Below, piece by piece: positions 1-9,029 of a stretch of DNA of 64,000 nucleotides. Positions within the stretch are counted from its first letter, which is position 1. The number at the start of each line of letters is the position of its first letter. Origin of the DNA: Clostridia bacterium (GTDB taxonomy: Bacteria; Bacillota; Clostridia; Christensenellales; CAAEEZ01); NCBI GenBank assembly GCA_900755035.1, contig CAAEEZ010000001.1, positions 6,734 through 70,733 of the forward strand. Reading direction: 5' to 3'. A model generated the notes under the pieces. That model did no database searches and was not told where the DNA came from. It saw nothing but the letters and a program-made list of their open reading frames with translations. Made by a program: the position numbers and the translations under genes.

Positions 1-302
1 AAAGTTTAATTAGACAAGAGTTTGCCGAGGCGTTTACTAAATGCGACGCTATAATGATGCCAACCACGACGGGCGAAGCGTTCAAGATAGGCGAAAAGAT
101 AGACGACCCCGTATCTATGTACCTAGAAGATTTGTTCACCGTTCCTGCAAATATTGCGGGCGTACCTGCTATTAGCGTGCCTTACGCTAAGGGTAAAAAC
201 GGATTGCCGTTAGGTATGCAATTCTACGGAGCAAACGAAACGGAAGAAACCTTGTACGAAATTGCAACTGAGTTTGAAAAAATAATGGGAGGTAAAGCGT
301 AA
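1..302 (+). CDS. gatA: GatA, glutamyl-tRNA(Gln) amidotransferase subunit A (3-prime end only)
   Basis: The reading frame is open from the window edge (first full codon at position 3) to the TAA at 300-302, so only about 99 C-terminal residues are visible. The text around AIMMPTTTGEAF, then DLFTVPANIAGVPAISVPY and GLPLGMQFYG, is the typical end of the amidase fold of GatA. GatA releases ammonia from glutamine and passes it to GatB, which converts Glu-tRNA(Gln) (or Asp-tRNA(Asn)) to the amide form in the cytosol. The stop codon overlaps the gatB start by one base, as expected for a translationally coupled gatCAB operon. The catalytic Ser-Ser-Lys region lies upstream of the window. Confidence 0.95.
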   Translation, partial: SLIRQEFAEAFTKCDAIMMPTTTGEAFKIGEKIDDPVSMYLEDLFTVPANIAGVPAISVPYAKGKNGLPLGMQFYGANETEETLYEIATEFEKIMGGKA

Positions 303-1717
303 TGCAAGAATTTGACGTAGTAATCGGTCTTGAAATTCACGCCGAATTAAATACGGCGACTAAGGTGTTCTGCAACTGTAAAAACGAGTTTGGTTGCGAG
401 CCAAATACTAATACTTGCCCCGTTTGTACGGGTATGCCTGGTGCTTTACCTATTATCAATAAAAAGGCGGTAGAATATTGCATTAAAGCAGGACTATGTT
501 TTGGTTGCGATATAAACGACTACGCCGTATTCGAGCGTAAAAACTACTTCTATCCCGACCTAAGCAAAGCGTACCAAATAAGCCAACTTGTATATCCACT
601 ATGTCTAAACGGTGGCGTAAAACTTTCTAACGGCAGATTTATTAGGCTAAATCGTATTCACCTAGAAGAAGATGCCGGAAAACTTATCCACTTAGGAAAA
701 GATGAAGGCACGCTAGTAGACTATAACCGTGGTGGAACGCCACTAATCGAAATGGTAACCGAGCCTGATATCACGTCTAGCGAAGAGGCTGTCGAGCTAC
801 TTAAAAAGATGAAAGAAGCGCTTATTTTCTCGGGCATAGCAAACTGCAAAATGGAAGAAGGCGGTATGCGTTGCGACACGAATATTTCCTTAAAGCCACG
901 TGGAAGCAAGGAGTTTGGTACTAGAACCGAGATGAAGAACATTAACTCGTTCAAGAGCGTAGCAAGGGCTATCGAATACGAAATAAACCGTCAAGCAAAG
1001 GTGCTTAGAGCAGGTGGTGTAATAGAGCAAGAAACTAGAAAATGGGACGACGAAAAGGGCAAGAACTTCGTAATGAGAACTAAGGAGCAAGCCCAAGATT
1101 ACAGATATTTCCCAGACCCTGATATTTTGCCTATCACGATAACGAAAGAGGACGTAGAAAAAATAAAGGAAACTATGCCTATGCTTCCTGACGAAAGAAG
1201 GAATATGTACGTGGAAAAATACGGACTACCTACTTACGACGCTGAAATATTGACTTCTTCGAAATACGTATCCGACTACTTTGAAAATTGCGTTGCTTTG
1301 TACTCTGAACCTAAGAAAATAAGCAACTGGATAATGGTGGAACTATTAAAAATAGTAAAAGACCAAGAAGAATTCGTATTCCCGATTAGCGAAAAGGATT
1401 TGACTACTATTATAAAAATGGTAGAAGACAAAAAGATAAACAAAACTACGGGCGTAAAACTACTTAATATGGTTATTGAAAGCGGAAAAGACCCTATGAC
1501 GATAGCGAAAGAAAGCAAGATGTTAGAGGGCGTATCCGAGCAAGAAATAGAAAATATCCTAATTAACGTAAGAGATAACAACCCGAAAGTTGTAGAGGAC
1601 TACAAGAAAGACCCTAACAAAGTAAAAGGCTTTATTATCGGTCAAGTTATGAGAGCAACGGGCGGAAAGGCAAACAACGCCGTAATAGTAGCTTTAATAC
1701 CTAAGGTATTCGATTAA
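302..1717 (+). CDS. gatB: GatB, Asp-tRNA(Asn)/Glu-tRNA(Gln) amidotransferase subunit B
   Basis: A 471-residue protein of normal length for the family. The N-terminal kinase/cradle domain carries GLEIHAEL, a Cys pair plus a second Cys cluster near residues 23-40 (Zn site), YPDLSKAYQISQ and GGTPLIEMVTEPD. The C-terminal GatB/YqeY tail domain ends with GGKANNAVI. GatB phosphorylates the misacylated tRNA and accepts ammonia from GatA. The ATG overlaps the gatA stop by one base, so the start is fixed by coupling. An intrinsic terminator follows directly, which makes this the last gene of the gat operon. Confidence 0.97.
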   Translation: MQEFDVVIGLEIHAELNTATKVFCNCKNEFGCEPNTNTCPVCTGMPGALPIINKKAVEYCIKAGLCFGCDINDYAVFERKNYFYPDLSKAYQISQLVYPLCLNGGVKLSNGRFIRLNRIHLEEDAGKLIHLGKDEGTLVDYNRGGTPLIEMVTEPDITSSEEAVELLKKMKEALIFSGIANCKMEEGGMRCDTNISLKPRGSKEFGTRTEMKNINSFKSVARAIEYEINRQAKVLRAGGVIEQETRKWDDEKGKNFVMRTKEQAQDYRYFPDPDILPITITKEDVEKIKETMPMLPDERRNMYVEKYGLPTYDAEILTSSKYVSDYFENCVALYSEPKKISNWIMVELLKIVKDQEEFVFPISEKDLTTIIKMVEDKKINKTTGVKLLNMVIESGKDPMTIAKESKMLEGVSEQEIENILINVRDNNPKVVEDYKKDPNKVKGFIIGQVMRATGGKANNAVIVALIPKVFD

Positions 1718-1722
1718 AAATT

Positions 1723-1745
1723 GCCCGACGATAGTCGGGCGTTTT
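1723..1745 (+). terminator. Intrinsic terminator of the gat operon
   Basis: A perfect 7-bp stem GCCCGAC/GTCGGGC (1723-1729 and 1734-1740) with a GATA loop is followed by GTTTT. It lies 5 bases after the gatB stop. The remaining spacer up to 1939 shows nothing else I can support. Confidence 0.85.
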
Positions 1746-1939
1746 AATAGGATTTAATAGCAAAAACGCTTTTATCTAGGTGCAATTTGAATATCCGTAG
1801 TAAACGGAAGGTAGGGAAGATAAATAATATTTGCTAGGCTATTGACTAATAATTTAATAGCACTAATATAGCAGGTAATGTAGCGTTTTTACGATATATG
1901 AAGTGTAAAATAGAAGTGTTTACACGTAGAGGAGAAAGT

Positions 1940-2617
1940 ATGAAACTTACCGTAATAGGATGCCACGGACCGTACACATTAAAAGAGGGCGAAGCAACAA
2001 GTTGTTATTACGTACAGACGAAAGATAAAAATTTTGCCTTGGATTTTGGCAGTGGAGCAATAGCGAACTTAGGGCTAGATAGAATAAAAAAACTAGATTA
2101 TATTTTTTTGTCGCACCTACACTTTGACCATACTAGCGATATGCTAACGCTAAGATATTTGCTTAACGATTTAGGTAAGAAAATAACAGTAATTACCGAA
2201 AAATGCGATAGCGAGTGGTACAAACTGCTTACCGAAAATACCTTTATCGAAGTAATCAACGTTCAGGATAAGCAAACCATCAGTCTAGGCGACGTTACCC
2301 TTTCGTTTTTTAGGACTAAGCACCCTATGGACAATTTGGGCGTTAGGCTAAGTAGCCAAGGGAAAACGTTAGTGTACACGGGGGATACTTCCTACTACGA
2401 CGGCATAGAAAACGACTTAGTAGGTGCAGATTTGGTACTGATTGACGCCTGTCAAAACGACACGTTCAAAGGGCCACACCTAAGGGCAGTCGATGCTATA
2501 CTCTTAAAGGAAAAGGTAGGTGGAAAGTTCGTGCTGACGCATAAAAACAAGTACGACGTAAAGGTGGATATCGAAGGGATATTTGTTGCTGACGAATTTG
2601 CAGAATACGAGGTTTAA
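1940..2617 (+). CDS. MBL-fold metallohydrolase (RNase Z-like beta-lactamase fold)
   Basis: A 225-residue metallo-beta-lactamase-fold protein. The metal-binding signature SHLHFDH lies near residues 58-64, followed by YTGDTSYY for the bridging Asp and LTHKNKYD for the last His. An upstream in-frame ATG at 1898 exists, but the ATG at 1940 has a well-placed AGAGGAGAAAG ribosome binding site and begins directly with the first beta strand, so I chose it. Compact single-domain members of this group are close to the RNase Z/phosphodiesterase branch. The substrate cannot be read from the sequence. It stands alone between the gat terminator and a bidirectional terminator shared with thioredoxin. Confidence 0.85.
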   Translation: MKLTVIGCHGPYTLKEGEATSCYYVQTKDKNFALDFGSGAIANLGLDRIKKLDYIFLSHLHFDHTSDMLTLRYLLNDLGKKITVITEKCDSEWYKLLTENTFIEVINVQDKQTISLGDVTLSFFRTKHPMDNLGVRLSSQGKTLVYTGDTSYYDGIENDLVGADLVLIDACQNDTFKGPHLRAVDAILLKEKVGGKFVLTHKNKYDVKVDIEGIFVADEFAEYEV

Positions 2618-2688
2618 CTGTCGAAATAACGATATAAAACCGTGATTATGCTATAATAAGCAAAAAATTAAATATTGAATTTGTAATA

Positions 2689-2714
2689 AAAGGAACGAAA
2701 ATTCGTTCCTTTTA
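2689..2714. terminator. Bidirectional terminator between the MBL hydrolase and thioredoxin genes
   Basis: The palindrome GGAACGAA/TTCGTTCC (2692-2699 and 2702-2709) is flanked by AAAA on the left and TTTTATTT on the right. It can therefore end both of the convergent genes beside it. Confidence 0.8.
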
Positions 2715-2732
2715 TTTATGCTAAGTTAAACG

Positions 2733-3041
2733 CTATTGTAGTAGGCTTAGTATTTTTTCTTTTGATATTACGCCTAACGATTTGTTTACGACTTTGCCGT
2801 CCTTAAACACAAGTAGAGTAGGTATACTCATAATGCCGTAATCAATAGCAAGCCCTGCTTCTTCGTCCACGTTTATTTTGCCAACGATAATATCGTCCGT
2901 TTCGTTTGCAATTTCGTCAACGATAGGCGCAAGCATTCTGCAAGGACCACACCAACTAGCCCAAAAGTCTACAAGAACGGGTTTTTCTGCTTTTAGTACT
3001 ACGGACTCGAAATTGTCCTGAGTTATTTTTATTATTGCCAT
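2733..3041 (-). CDS. trxA: Thioredoxin
   Basis: A 102-residue cytosolic dithiol-disulfide oxidoreductase with the redox motif WCGPC at residues 30-34 and the cis-Pro loop SIPTLLVF. The frame is open up to 3098, but the ATG at 3041 has AGGAGGAAAC just upstream and gives exactly the usual thioredoxin length, so the longer form is rejected. It is monocistronic and divergent from the glycosidase operon. It probably reduces ribonucleotide reductase, methionine sulfoxide reductase and other cytosolic disulfides. Confidence 0.95.
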   Translation of the reverse strand: MAIIKITQDNFESVVLKAEKPVLVDFWASWCGPCRMLAPIVDEIANETDDIIVGKINVDEEAGLAIDYGIMSIPTLLVFKDGKVVNKSLGVISKEKILSLLQ

Positions 3042-3252
3042 AGTTTCCTCCTTTTTCGTAGATGATATAATGATAATATTTCCTTGTAAAAAAAGCAATA
3101 GACGAGGGAGAAGTTGATAATTTAATTTGAATTTATCGTTAATTTTTTTAATTTTTTGTTTTTTCGTCGTCTAGTTTTGGTGGCGTTGCGGGTGCTATGA
3201 TAGGCAAAATCTATTAAAATGACTTAAAAAACAGGTTATTTGCAATATTTTA

Positions 3253-3281
3253 TTGATAAATTTATAAATATAATATAAAAT
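3253..3281 (+). promoter_or_regulatory. Candidate sigma-A promoter of the glycosidase operon
   Basis: TTGATA at 3253-3258, a 17-bp spacer and TAAAAT at 3276-3281, about 30 bases before the GH95 start. The whole 3042-3312 spacer is extremely AT-rich, so chance matches are likely. No regulator-binding palindrome or catabolite-response element was recognised in it. Confidence 0.4.
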
Positions 3282-3312
3282 AAGTTTGTCCAAAAGTGGA
3301 TAAGGAGAGAAA

Positions 3313-5523
3313 ATGAGCGAATTATCGTACAAAACAGAGGCAAATAAATGGATAGAGGCGTTGCCGATAGGTAACGGCAAAACGGGGGCAATGCTTTTTG
3401 GTAGTTTTACAAAAGAAAGAATTGCCGTAAACGACGGGACGTTGTGGTCGGGCTATCCAAAGCAAAACGATAATCCTGAAAGCCTTGATAATCTTGAAAA
3501 AGCAAGGGAATTGCTAAGGCAAGGCAAATATAAAAAAGCCGACGTACTTATTAAGGACAAAATGAAGGGGGGATATAGCGAGTCCTATTTGCCACTTGGA
3601 GATATTTTTATAAGTTACGACGGGGCAAATGGCAATGATTACGAAAGGAAATTGTCCTTAGATAACGCAATTTTTTCAGCACGTAACGACAACGTAACGG
3701 TAGAAGCGTTTGCTAATTTTCCAAGCGACGTAATCGCATATAAAATAAATGCAAAAACGCCTATATCTTGCGTAATCACGCTTTCAAGCCAAATGCCAAG
3801 TAGCACCGTATTCGACGGCACTTTTTGTTTAATAGGTAGAGCGCCCGACGAAGTCGTGCCAAACTACGTTTTTAACGCTAAAAACCCTATTAAGTACGAC
3901 GAAGATAAAGGTATGGCGTTTTGTCTTGCGTTAGAGGTGGAAACAAGTGGCAAAAAAGAGAGTTTTAACGATAAAATTAAGGTGGAAAACGCCAACGAAA
4001 TAATATTGTATTTTGCCTCGGCAACAGGATTTATAGATAGTTATTCAATGCCGATAACCGATAAGGAAATAGTTAAGAATAAAGCGAAAGCAAAACTTGT
4101 TAATTTATGCTACGACAAGTTAAAAAAGGAGCATATTGCCGATTATCAAGCGATATATCAAAGGCAAAGCGTAAAAATTAGCAATACAAGCGGGAAGAGT
4201 AGTTTGCAACTACTTAACGACGCTAAAAACGGGGACGTTAGCAGCGAACTTATCGAGACGTTTTATAATTTTGGCAAATATCTATTGATAGCGGGCAGTA
4301 GACAAGGTGGTCAAGCCCTTACCTTGCAAGGCTTGTGGAACGAAGATATTCGTCCTGCGTGGAGCAGTAATTACACGGTAAATATAAATACCGAAATGAA
4401 CTATTGGCCGTCTATAAGGTGTAACCTTGTAGAATCGGTAGAGCCGTTTATAAATCTTGTGTACGAACTGATTAAAACGGGCGAACACACTGCAAAAGTA
4501 AATTACGGGGTAAAAGGTTTTTGCTGTAATCACAACGTAGATATTTGGCGTAAAACTTCACCTGCCGTTGGGGCGTGCAACTTTATGTTCGAGCCGTTAT
4601 GCGGTGCGTGGCTTGCAAACGAGGCTTACGAGCATTATAAAAACGGCAAACTAAGCCAATATGAAGATAAAATAAAAGCGGTAGTTACTAAAACGGCAGA
4701 GTTTTTGGTTAGTTACCTTGTAAAAGAGGAGGGCTATTATATTATTACTCCGTCCACTTCGCCCGAGGCTGTATTTAGGCATAATCTTATAAATTGCAAC
4801 GTCAGTGTGGCAACGGCGTTTGATATGGCGGTAACTAGACAAGCCCTTACTAATTACTTGGAAATAGACGATAAGTCGGCGTTTAGTAAAGAAGTAGCAG
4901 AAAAATTAAATGCGTTGTATCCTATCAAGGTTGGTAGGTCGGGCATCAGCGAGTTTTACGACGACAAAAAAATCATAGACAAAGGGCATAGACATTTTTC
5001 GCCACTTTACGCATTTTATCCGTCTAGCCTAATAGGATATTATAAAAATCCTACTATGAGAGAGGCTGTTAGAAAACTATTTAACGAAAGAATTAGCCAC
5101 TCCAAAAACCATATTGGTTGGAGCGCCGGTTGGGGAATATGTTTAGCAAGTAGATTGCGTGACGGCAAAACGGCAAGCGATATTATCAAAAGTTTGTTCA
5201 AAAATTCCGTGTTCGACAACCTATTCGACGCACACTTCCCTAGCATTTTCCAAATAGACGGCAACTTTGGATTCGTTGCAGGAATAAACGAGTCGCTACT
5301 TACGGTTGAGGACGGCGTTATCGAGTTTTTGCCCGCTAAAATAAAATATTTTGATAGTGGCGTAGTAAAAGGTATGGTAGTTAACGGAGTAACTATCGAC
5401 TTTGAATTTAGTAACTACGTCGTTACTAAAATTACCACGACGGATAGTATAAGAGTAGTAAATAAAAACATAGCGCAAAATTGCGTTTTTGAAGGAAATA
5501 TAAAATTAGAGGAAAGAGAGTAG
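3313..5523 (+). CDS. GH95 alpha-L-fucosidase (glycoside hydrolase family 95)
   Basis: A 736-residue protein. The N-terminal NEALPIGNG-like strand (WIEALPIGNGKTGAMLFG) and NDGTLWSG are diagnostic of GH95. The (alpha/alpha)6 barrel follows, with TVNINTEMNYWP: the Asn357 and Asn359 pair matches the Asn pair that activates water in Bifidobacterium AfcA. A TSPE (Glu485) fits the general acid, and IDGNFGFVAGI closes the domain. The family inverts alpha-1,2-linked fucose (H antigen, 2-fucosyllactose); some members act on galactose. No signal peptide or anchor is present, so it should act in the cytosol on imported oligosaccharide. The ribosome binding site AAGGAG is clear. It is first of a run of genes spaced by 1-12 bases. 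Confidence 0.92.
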   Translation: MSELSYKTEANKWIEALPIGNGKTGAMLFGSFTKERIAVNDGTLWSGYPKQNDNPESLDNLEKARELLRQGKYKKADVLIKDKMKGGYSESYLPLGDIFISYDGANGNDYERKLSLDNAIFSARNDNVTVEAFANFPSDVIAYKINAKTPISCVITLSSQMPSSTVFDGTFCLIGRAPDEVVPNYVFNAKNPIKYDEDKGMAFCLALEVETSGKKESFNDKIKVENANEIILYFASATGFIDSYSMPITDKEIVKNKAKAKLVNLCYDKLKKEHIADYQAIYQRQSVKISNTSGKSSLQLLNDAKNGDVSSELIETFYNFGKYLLIAGSRQGGQALTLQGLWNEDIRPAWSSNYTVNINTEMNYWPSIRCNLVESVEPFINLVYELIKTGEHTAKVNYGVKGFCCNHNVDIWRKTSPAVGACNFMFEPLCGAWLANEAYEHYKNGKLSQYEDKIKAVVTKTAEFLVSYLVKEEGYYIITPSTSPEAVFRHNLINCNVSVATAFDMAVTRQALTNYLEIDDKSAFSKEVAEKLNALYPIKVGRSGISEFYDDKKIIDKGHRHFSPLYAFYPSSLIGYYKNPTMREAVRKLFNERISHSKNHIGWSAGWGICLASRLRDGKTASDIIKSLFKNSVFDNLFDAHFPSIFQIDGNFGFVAGINESLLTVEDGVIEFLPAKIKYFDSGVVKGMVVNGVTIDFEFSNYVVTKITTTDSIRVVNKNIAQNCVFEGNIKLEERE

Positions 5524-5524
5524 T

Positions 5525-7147
5525 ATGAGAGAGTTGTATGCAAAAGATTTTAACGTAAAAAACGGTGGGGACGTAACCTTAGCGCTAAAAGAAATGTTAG
5601 ATGTTGCAAAAGCCGAAAAGGGCGAAAAGATTATAATTTTTGAAAAGGGAGAGTACAAACTTACAAAGGCAAACTCTACTAAATTAAGCCTTAATATAAC
5701 CAACACGATAGGTGATAAAGAGTGGGTAAGCGGAGAGGAAAAAAGGATTTATTACACCCCGCTATACGTAGATGGAATTGACGACCTTACGATAGATTTT
5801 GGTGGTAGCGTGCTAACTATTTACGGCAAAATGAATAACGCCGTAATAGTAAACAGCAAGAACGTTACCTTGCAAAACGTGGAGATACGAACGGATAATC
5901 CCGACTTGCACGAAATAAAGGTGGTAAGTAAAAAGGGGCTTACTGTCGAGTACGAGATAGATAAGGAAAGCAAGTACGAAAAAAGGAGAGACGGCTACTA
6001 TTTCGTGGGCGAGGACTACGAATTAAGTTTTAAGCATAAACCTATTACAACTTGGTGGGTAGGCGACGTAAAGCCAAACACGCCTAACAAAATAAAAAGG
6101 TGCGGACACCCATTACTAATGTCTACTATCAAGGAAGTTGCGCCTTATAGGATTAAAGCGACGTATTTTAGACCGGTAAATTACGAAGTAGGCGAAAGAT
6201 TTTACTTGTACGACGTAAGAAGAAAGAACGTGGGTATTTTTGCCGATAACTGTGAAAACTTCACGCTGAAAAACGTAAAACAAAGGTTTAATTATTCGCT
6301 TGCCGTAGTGTGTCAACATTGCCACAACGTAACTATCGATAGTGTAGATTTTAGCCCGATAGGTGAAAAACTAATGTGTTCTATTGCAGATTTTATACAA
6401 ATTTGTATGTGCAGTGGCGACGTAGTGGTAAAAGATAGCAATTTCGAAGGCGCAGGCGACGACTGTTTGAACGTTCACGGCTTCCACTTTAAGATTAAAA
6501 ATATAGAAGATAATAAACTGACCGTAAGTTTTAAGCATCCGCAAAGTTACGGCTTTTTGGCAATAGACAAGGACGACGAAATAGTTTACGTAGAGCCGAT
6601 GAGTCTAAAAGAAGTAGGCAAAGCGAAGGTGCTTAGCGCTAGAATGATTAGCGAGTACGATATAGAAGTTACCGTTGATAACGTAAGCCAAGCAAAAGTT
6701 GGGGACGTGATTGAGGATATTACAAAATGCCCTAACTTGCTATTTGAAAATAACAAGTTAAATAGGATAATTACCCGTGGAATACTAATTACAACCCGTG
6801 GTAAAGTGGTGGTGCAAAACAATATTTTTAATAGCAATAGTATGCACGGAATACTTCTTTCTAACGACGCAAGCAGTTGGTATGAAAGCGGTAGAGTAGA
6901 AGATATTACCATAAAGGGAAATACCTTTAATTCTACCGAAGGTTACGATATTTATATCAAACCCGAAAACGTAAAACACGAGGAGTATATCCACAAAAAT
7001 ATCACTATAATAAACAACGTATTTAATAGCGATTTAACGGGTGGAATTTACGTGAAGTCTAGCGATAACGTGTTTATTAAAAATAACGAAATTCACGAGC
7101 AGAATTTTAGGATAGATAGTAAAAATTCAAACGTAGTAAAAGGCTAG
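5525..7147 (+). CDS. GH110 alpha-1,3-galactosidase (right-handed beta-helix)
   Basis: A 540-residue parallel beta-helix protein with many short Asn-rich turns. Asp289 (in IADFIQ) lies 23 residues before the Asp312-Asp313 pair in GAGDDCLNVHG. From memory, the catalytic Asp321, Asp344 and Asp345 of characterised GH110 enzymes have the same 23-residue spacing. GH110 enzymes invert terminal alpha-1,3-galactose, including the blood-group B epitope, some only when fucose is also present. There is no signal peptide, so it should be cytosolic. It begins one base after the GH95 stop, which suggests co-translation and joint action on one glycan. A polygalacturonase-like helix is the alternative but lacks the DD-CLNVHG text. 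Confidence 0.8.
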   Translation: MRELYAKDFNVKNGGDVTLALKEMLDVAKAEKGEKIIIFEKGEYKLTKANSTKLSLNITNTIGDKEWVSGEEKRIYYTPLYVDGIDDLTIDFGGSVLTIYGKMNNAVIVNSKNVTLQNVEIRTDNPDLHEIKVVSKKGLTVEYEIDKESKYEKRRDGYYFVGEDYELSFKHKPITTWWVGDVKPNTPNKIKRCGHPLLMSTIKEVAPYRIKATYFRPVNYEVGERFYLYDVRRKNVGIFADNCENFTLKNVKQRFNYSLAVVCQHCHNVTIDSVDFSPIGEKLMCSIADFIQICMCSGDVVVKDSNFEGAGDDCLNVHGFHFKIKNIEDNKLTVSFKHPQSYGFLAIDKDDEIVYVEPMSLKEVGKAKVLSARMISEYDIEVTVDNVSQAKVGDVIEDITKCPNLLFENNKLNRIITRGILITTRGKVVVQNNIFNSNSMHGILLSNDASSWYESGRVEDITIKGNTFNSTEGYDIYIKPENVKHEEYIHKNITIINNVFNSDLTGGIYVKSSDNVFIKNNEIHEQNFRIDSKNSNVVKG

Positions 7148-7156
7148 GGGGATAAT

Positions 7157-7936
7157 ATGCAAAAAATCGTTGTTATAACGGGCGCAAGCGCAGGAATAGG
7201 CAAAGCGACGGCAAAATATTTTTTGGATAAGGGCGACAAAGTGTACAACCTTGCAAGACGCCCAAACGAAGAAACCGAGAATATTACTTGCGACGTAAGT
7301 AAAAAAGAAGACGTAGAAAAGGCAATCAAAACCATATACGAAAAAGAAAAAAGAGTGGACGTGCTAATTAACAGCGCAGGTATGGGCATAGCAGGGCCTG
7401 TGGAAACCACCGAAGAAGATGCTATTAGAAAGATATTCGACGTAAACTTTTTCGGCACGGTGTACGCTATTCAAGCAGTACTTCCCGTTATGAGAGAAGT
7501 AGGTGGCGGTACGATTATAAATCTAAGTAGCGCAGGCGCGCCGTTGTCGCTCCCGTTTCAAGCCTTTTATTCAAGTACGAAGTCGGCAGTAACTACTTTG
7601 TCCGAAGCGCTTAGATTAGAAGTAAAGCCCTACAATATAAAAGTTTGTAGCGTACTACCGGGGGACATCGTTACCGAATTTACGAAAAACAGAGAAACGA
7701 ACATACCCGATAGCGTGTACAAGGAGCGTGCTGAAAAGTCGGTTGGTAAAATGGCAAAAGACGAACTAAACGGTATGCAACCCGAAACCATTGCAAAACT
7801 GATATACAAAATGGCAAATAAAAAGAATCCGCCCGTTTACGTAGTTGGTGGAATGAGTTATAAATTTTTCGTATTATTATCAAGAATATTGCCAAAAAGA
7901 TGGGTGGTAGCGCTTATCGGTAAATTATACGCATAG
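7157..7936 (+). CDS. Short-chain dehydrogenase/reductase (SDR)
   Basis: A 259-residue classical SDR. The cofactor loop TGASAGIG is at residues 8-15, NSAG at 72-75, the catalytic Ser at 124-125, and YSSTK at 138-142 (Tyr138, Lys142). An Arg-Arg pair after beta-2 (residues 34-35) suggests NADPH preference. The substrate is unknown. Its place between a glycosidase and a sugar kinase makes a sugar or sugar-derived substrate possible, but this SDR subgroup often acts on lipids or ketones. A C-terminal hydrophobic stretch (about residues 237-256) may associate with membrane. The ribosome binding site is GGGGGAT. Confidence 0.85.
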   Translation: MQKIVVITGASAGIGKATAKYFLDKGDKVYNLARRPNEETENITCDVSKKEDVEKAIKTIYEKEKRVDVLINSAGMGIAGPVETTEEDAIRKIFDVNFFGTVYAIQAVLPVMREVGGGTIINLSSAGAPLSLPFQAFYSSTKSAVTTLSEALRLEVKPYNIKVCSVLPGDIVTEFTKNRETNIPDSVYKERAEKSVGKMAKDELNGMQPETIAKLIYKMANKKNPPVYVVGGMSYKFFVLLSRILPKRWVVALIGKLYA

Positions 7937-7948
7937 AAGGAGAAAGTC

Positions 7949-9028
7949 GTGAAAATACTAGAACAATTTTGTTTAGAAGGTGAAATAGCAAATATATATC
8001 CTTACGGGGAAGGACATATCAATTCTACCTATAAGGTGGATATGAAAGATGGTAAATCTTACGTATTACAAAAGATAAATACCTCAATTTTCAAAGATTA
8101 CGTTGGAGTAATTAACAATATTTTGTTAGTTACCGATTATCTAAGGGGAATTATTAGAAGAAACGGGGGCGAAGTAGATAGAGAAACTATGACTTTGCTA
8201 CCAACGATAGACGGCAAATACTACTACGTAGACGAAAACGGCGATTGTTATAGGATTTATTTGTTTATCGAAGGCTCAAAGTGTTACCAAACGGCAACGA
8301 GTAAAGAGTTACTTGCAAGTTCGGGCAAAGCGTTCGGCAAGTTTATGGCAGACCTTGACGGTTTTGACGCAACCAAACTTGCAGATATATTGCCACACTT
8401 TCACGAAACGCCCGTTAGGTACGAAAACTTTGAAAAGGCTGTAAAGGCGGACGTAAAGGGTAGATTAAGCAGAGTAGAAAACGAAGTGGAGTTTTATAGG
8501 GCAAGAAAGGATTTTTACTACACGATTACCGACCTACTAAGCCAAAATAAGATACCTACTAGGGTAACTCATAACGACACTAAACTGAACAATATTCTGT
8601 TTGACGAAAAAACCGACGAAGCACTATGCGTTATCGACCTAGATACCATTATGGCAGGTAGTTTGCTTTACGATTTCGGCGATTCGGTTAGGTTTGGTTG
8701 CTCTACGGCAAAAGAGGACGAAGTAGACAAGGATAAGATACACTTCGATATGTCGCTTTACGAAAGTTATCTAAAAGGCTACTTAGAGGGAGCAGGCGAC
8801 AAAATAACCAAAGAAGAAGTGGATAATTTGCATAACGGCGCAATTATGATGACGCTAGAATGTGGTATGAGATTTTTGACCGACTATCTTGAAGGGGATA
8901 CTTATTTTAAGACGGCATACCCCGAGCATAACCTAGTTAGAGCGACGTCGCAAATGTTGCTTGCAAAAGAGATGGAAGAAAGAAGCGAAGAGATGAAGGC
9001 GCTTGCCTACAAATATTATAGAGGTTAG
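7949..9028 (+). CDS. NahK-like N-acetylhexosamine 1-kinase (aminoglycoside phosphotransferase fold)
   Basis: A 359-residue APH-fold kinase with a GTG start behind a strong AGAAGGAGAAAG site. The N-terminal GEGHINSTYKV (20-30) matches the nucleotide loop of N-acetylhexosamine kinases, often annotated as mucin desulfatase. The catalytic loop THNDTKLNN (Asp210) and the metal-binding DLDT (230-233) are intact. NahK makes GlcNAc-1-P or GalNAc-1-P in the lacto-N-biose/galacto-N-biose pathway. With GH95 and GH110 upstream this fits use of mucin or blood-group glycans, although the phosphorylase (GH112) and transporters of that pathway are not in the window. Homoserine-kinase-like members are the alternative. 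Confidence 0.75.
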   Translation: MKILEQFCLEGEIANIYPYGEGHINSTYKVDMKDGKSYVLQKINTSIFKDYVGVINNILLVTDYLRGIIRRNGGEVDRETMTLLPTIDGKYYYVDENGDCYRIYLFIEGSKCYQTATSKELLASSGKAFGKFMADLDGFDATKLADILPHFHETPVRYENFEKAVKADVKGRLSRVENEVEFYRARKDFYYTITDLLSQNKIPTRVTHNDTKLNNILFDEKTDEALCVIDLDTIMAGSLLYDFGDSVRFGCSTAKEDEVDKDKIHFDMSLYESYLKGYLEGAGDKITKEEVDNLHNGAIMMTLECGMRFLTDYLEGDTYFKTAYPEHNLVRATSQMLLAKEMEERSEEMKALAYKYYRG

Positions 9029-9029
9029 T

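Noticed and set aside
1898..1939. Longer N-terminus for the MBL-fold protein
   Set aside because: The extension has no fold sense and the inner ATG at 1940 has the good ribosome binding site.
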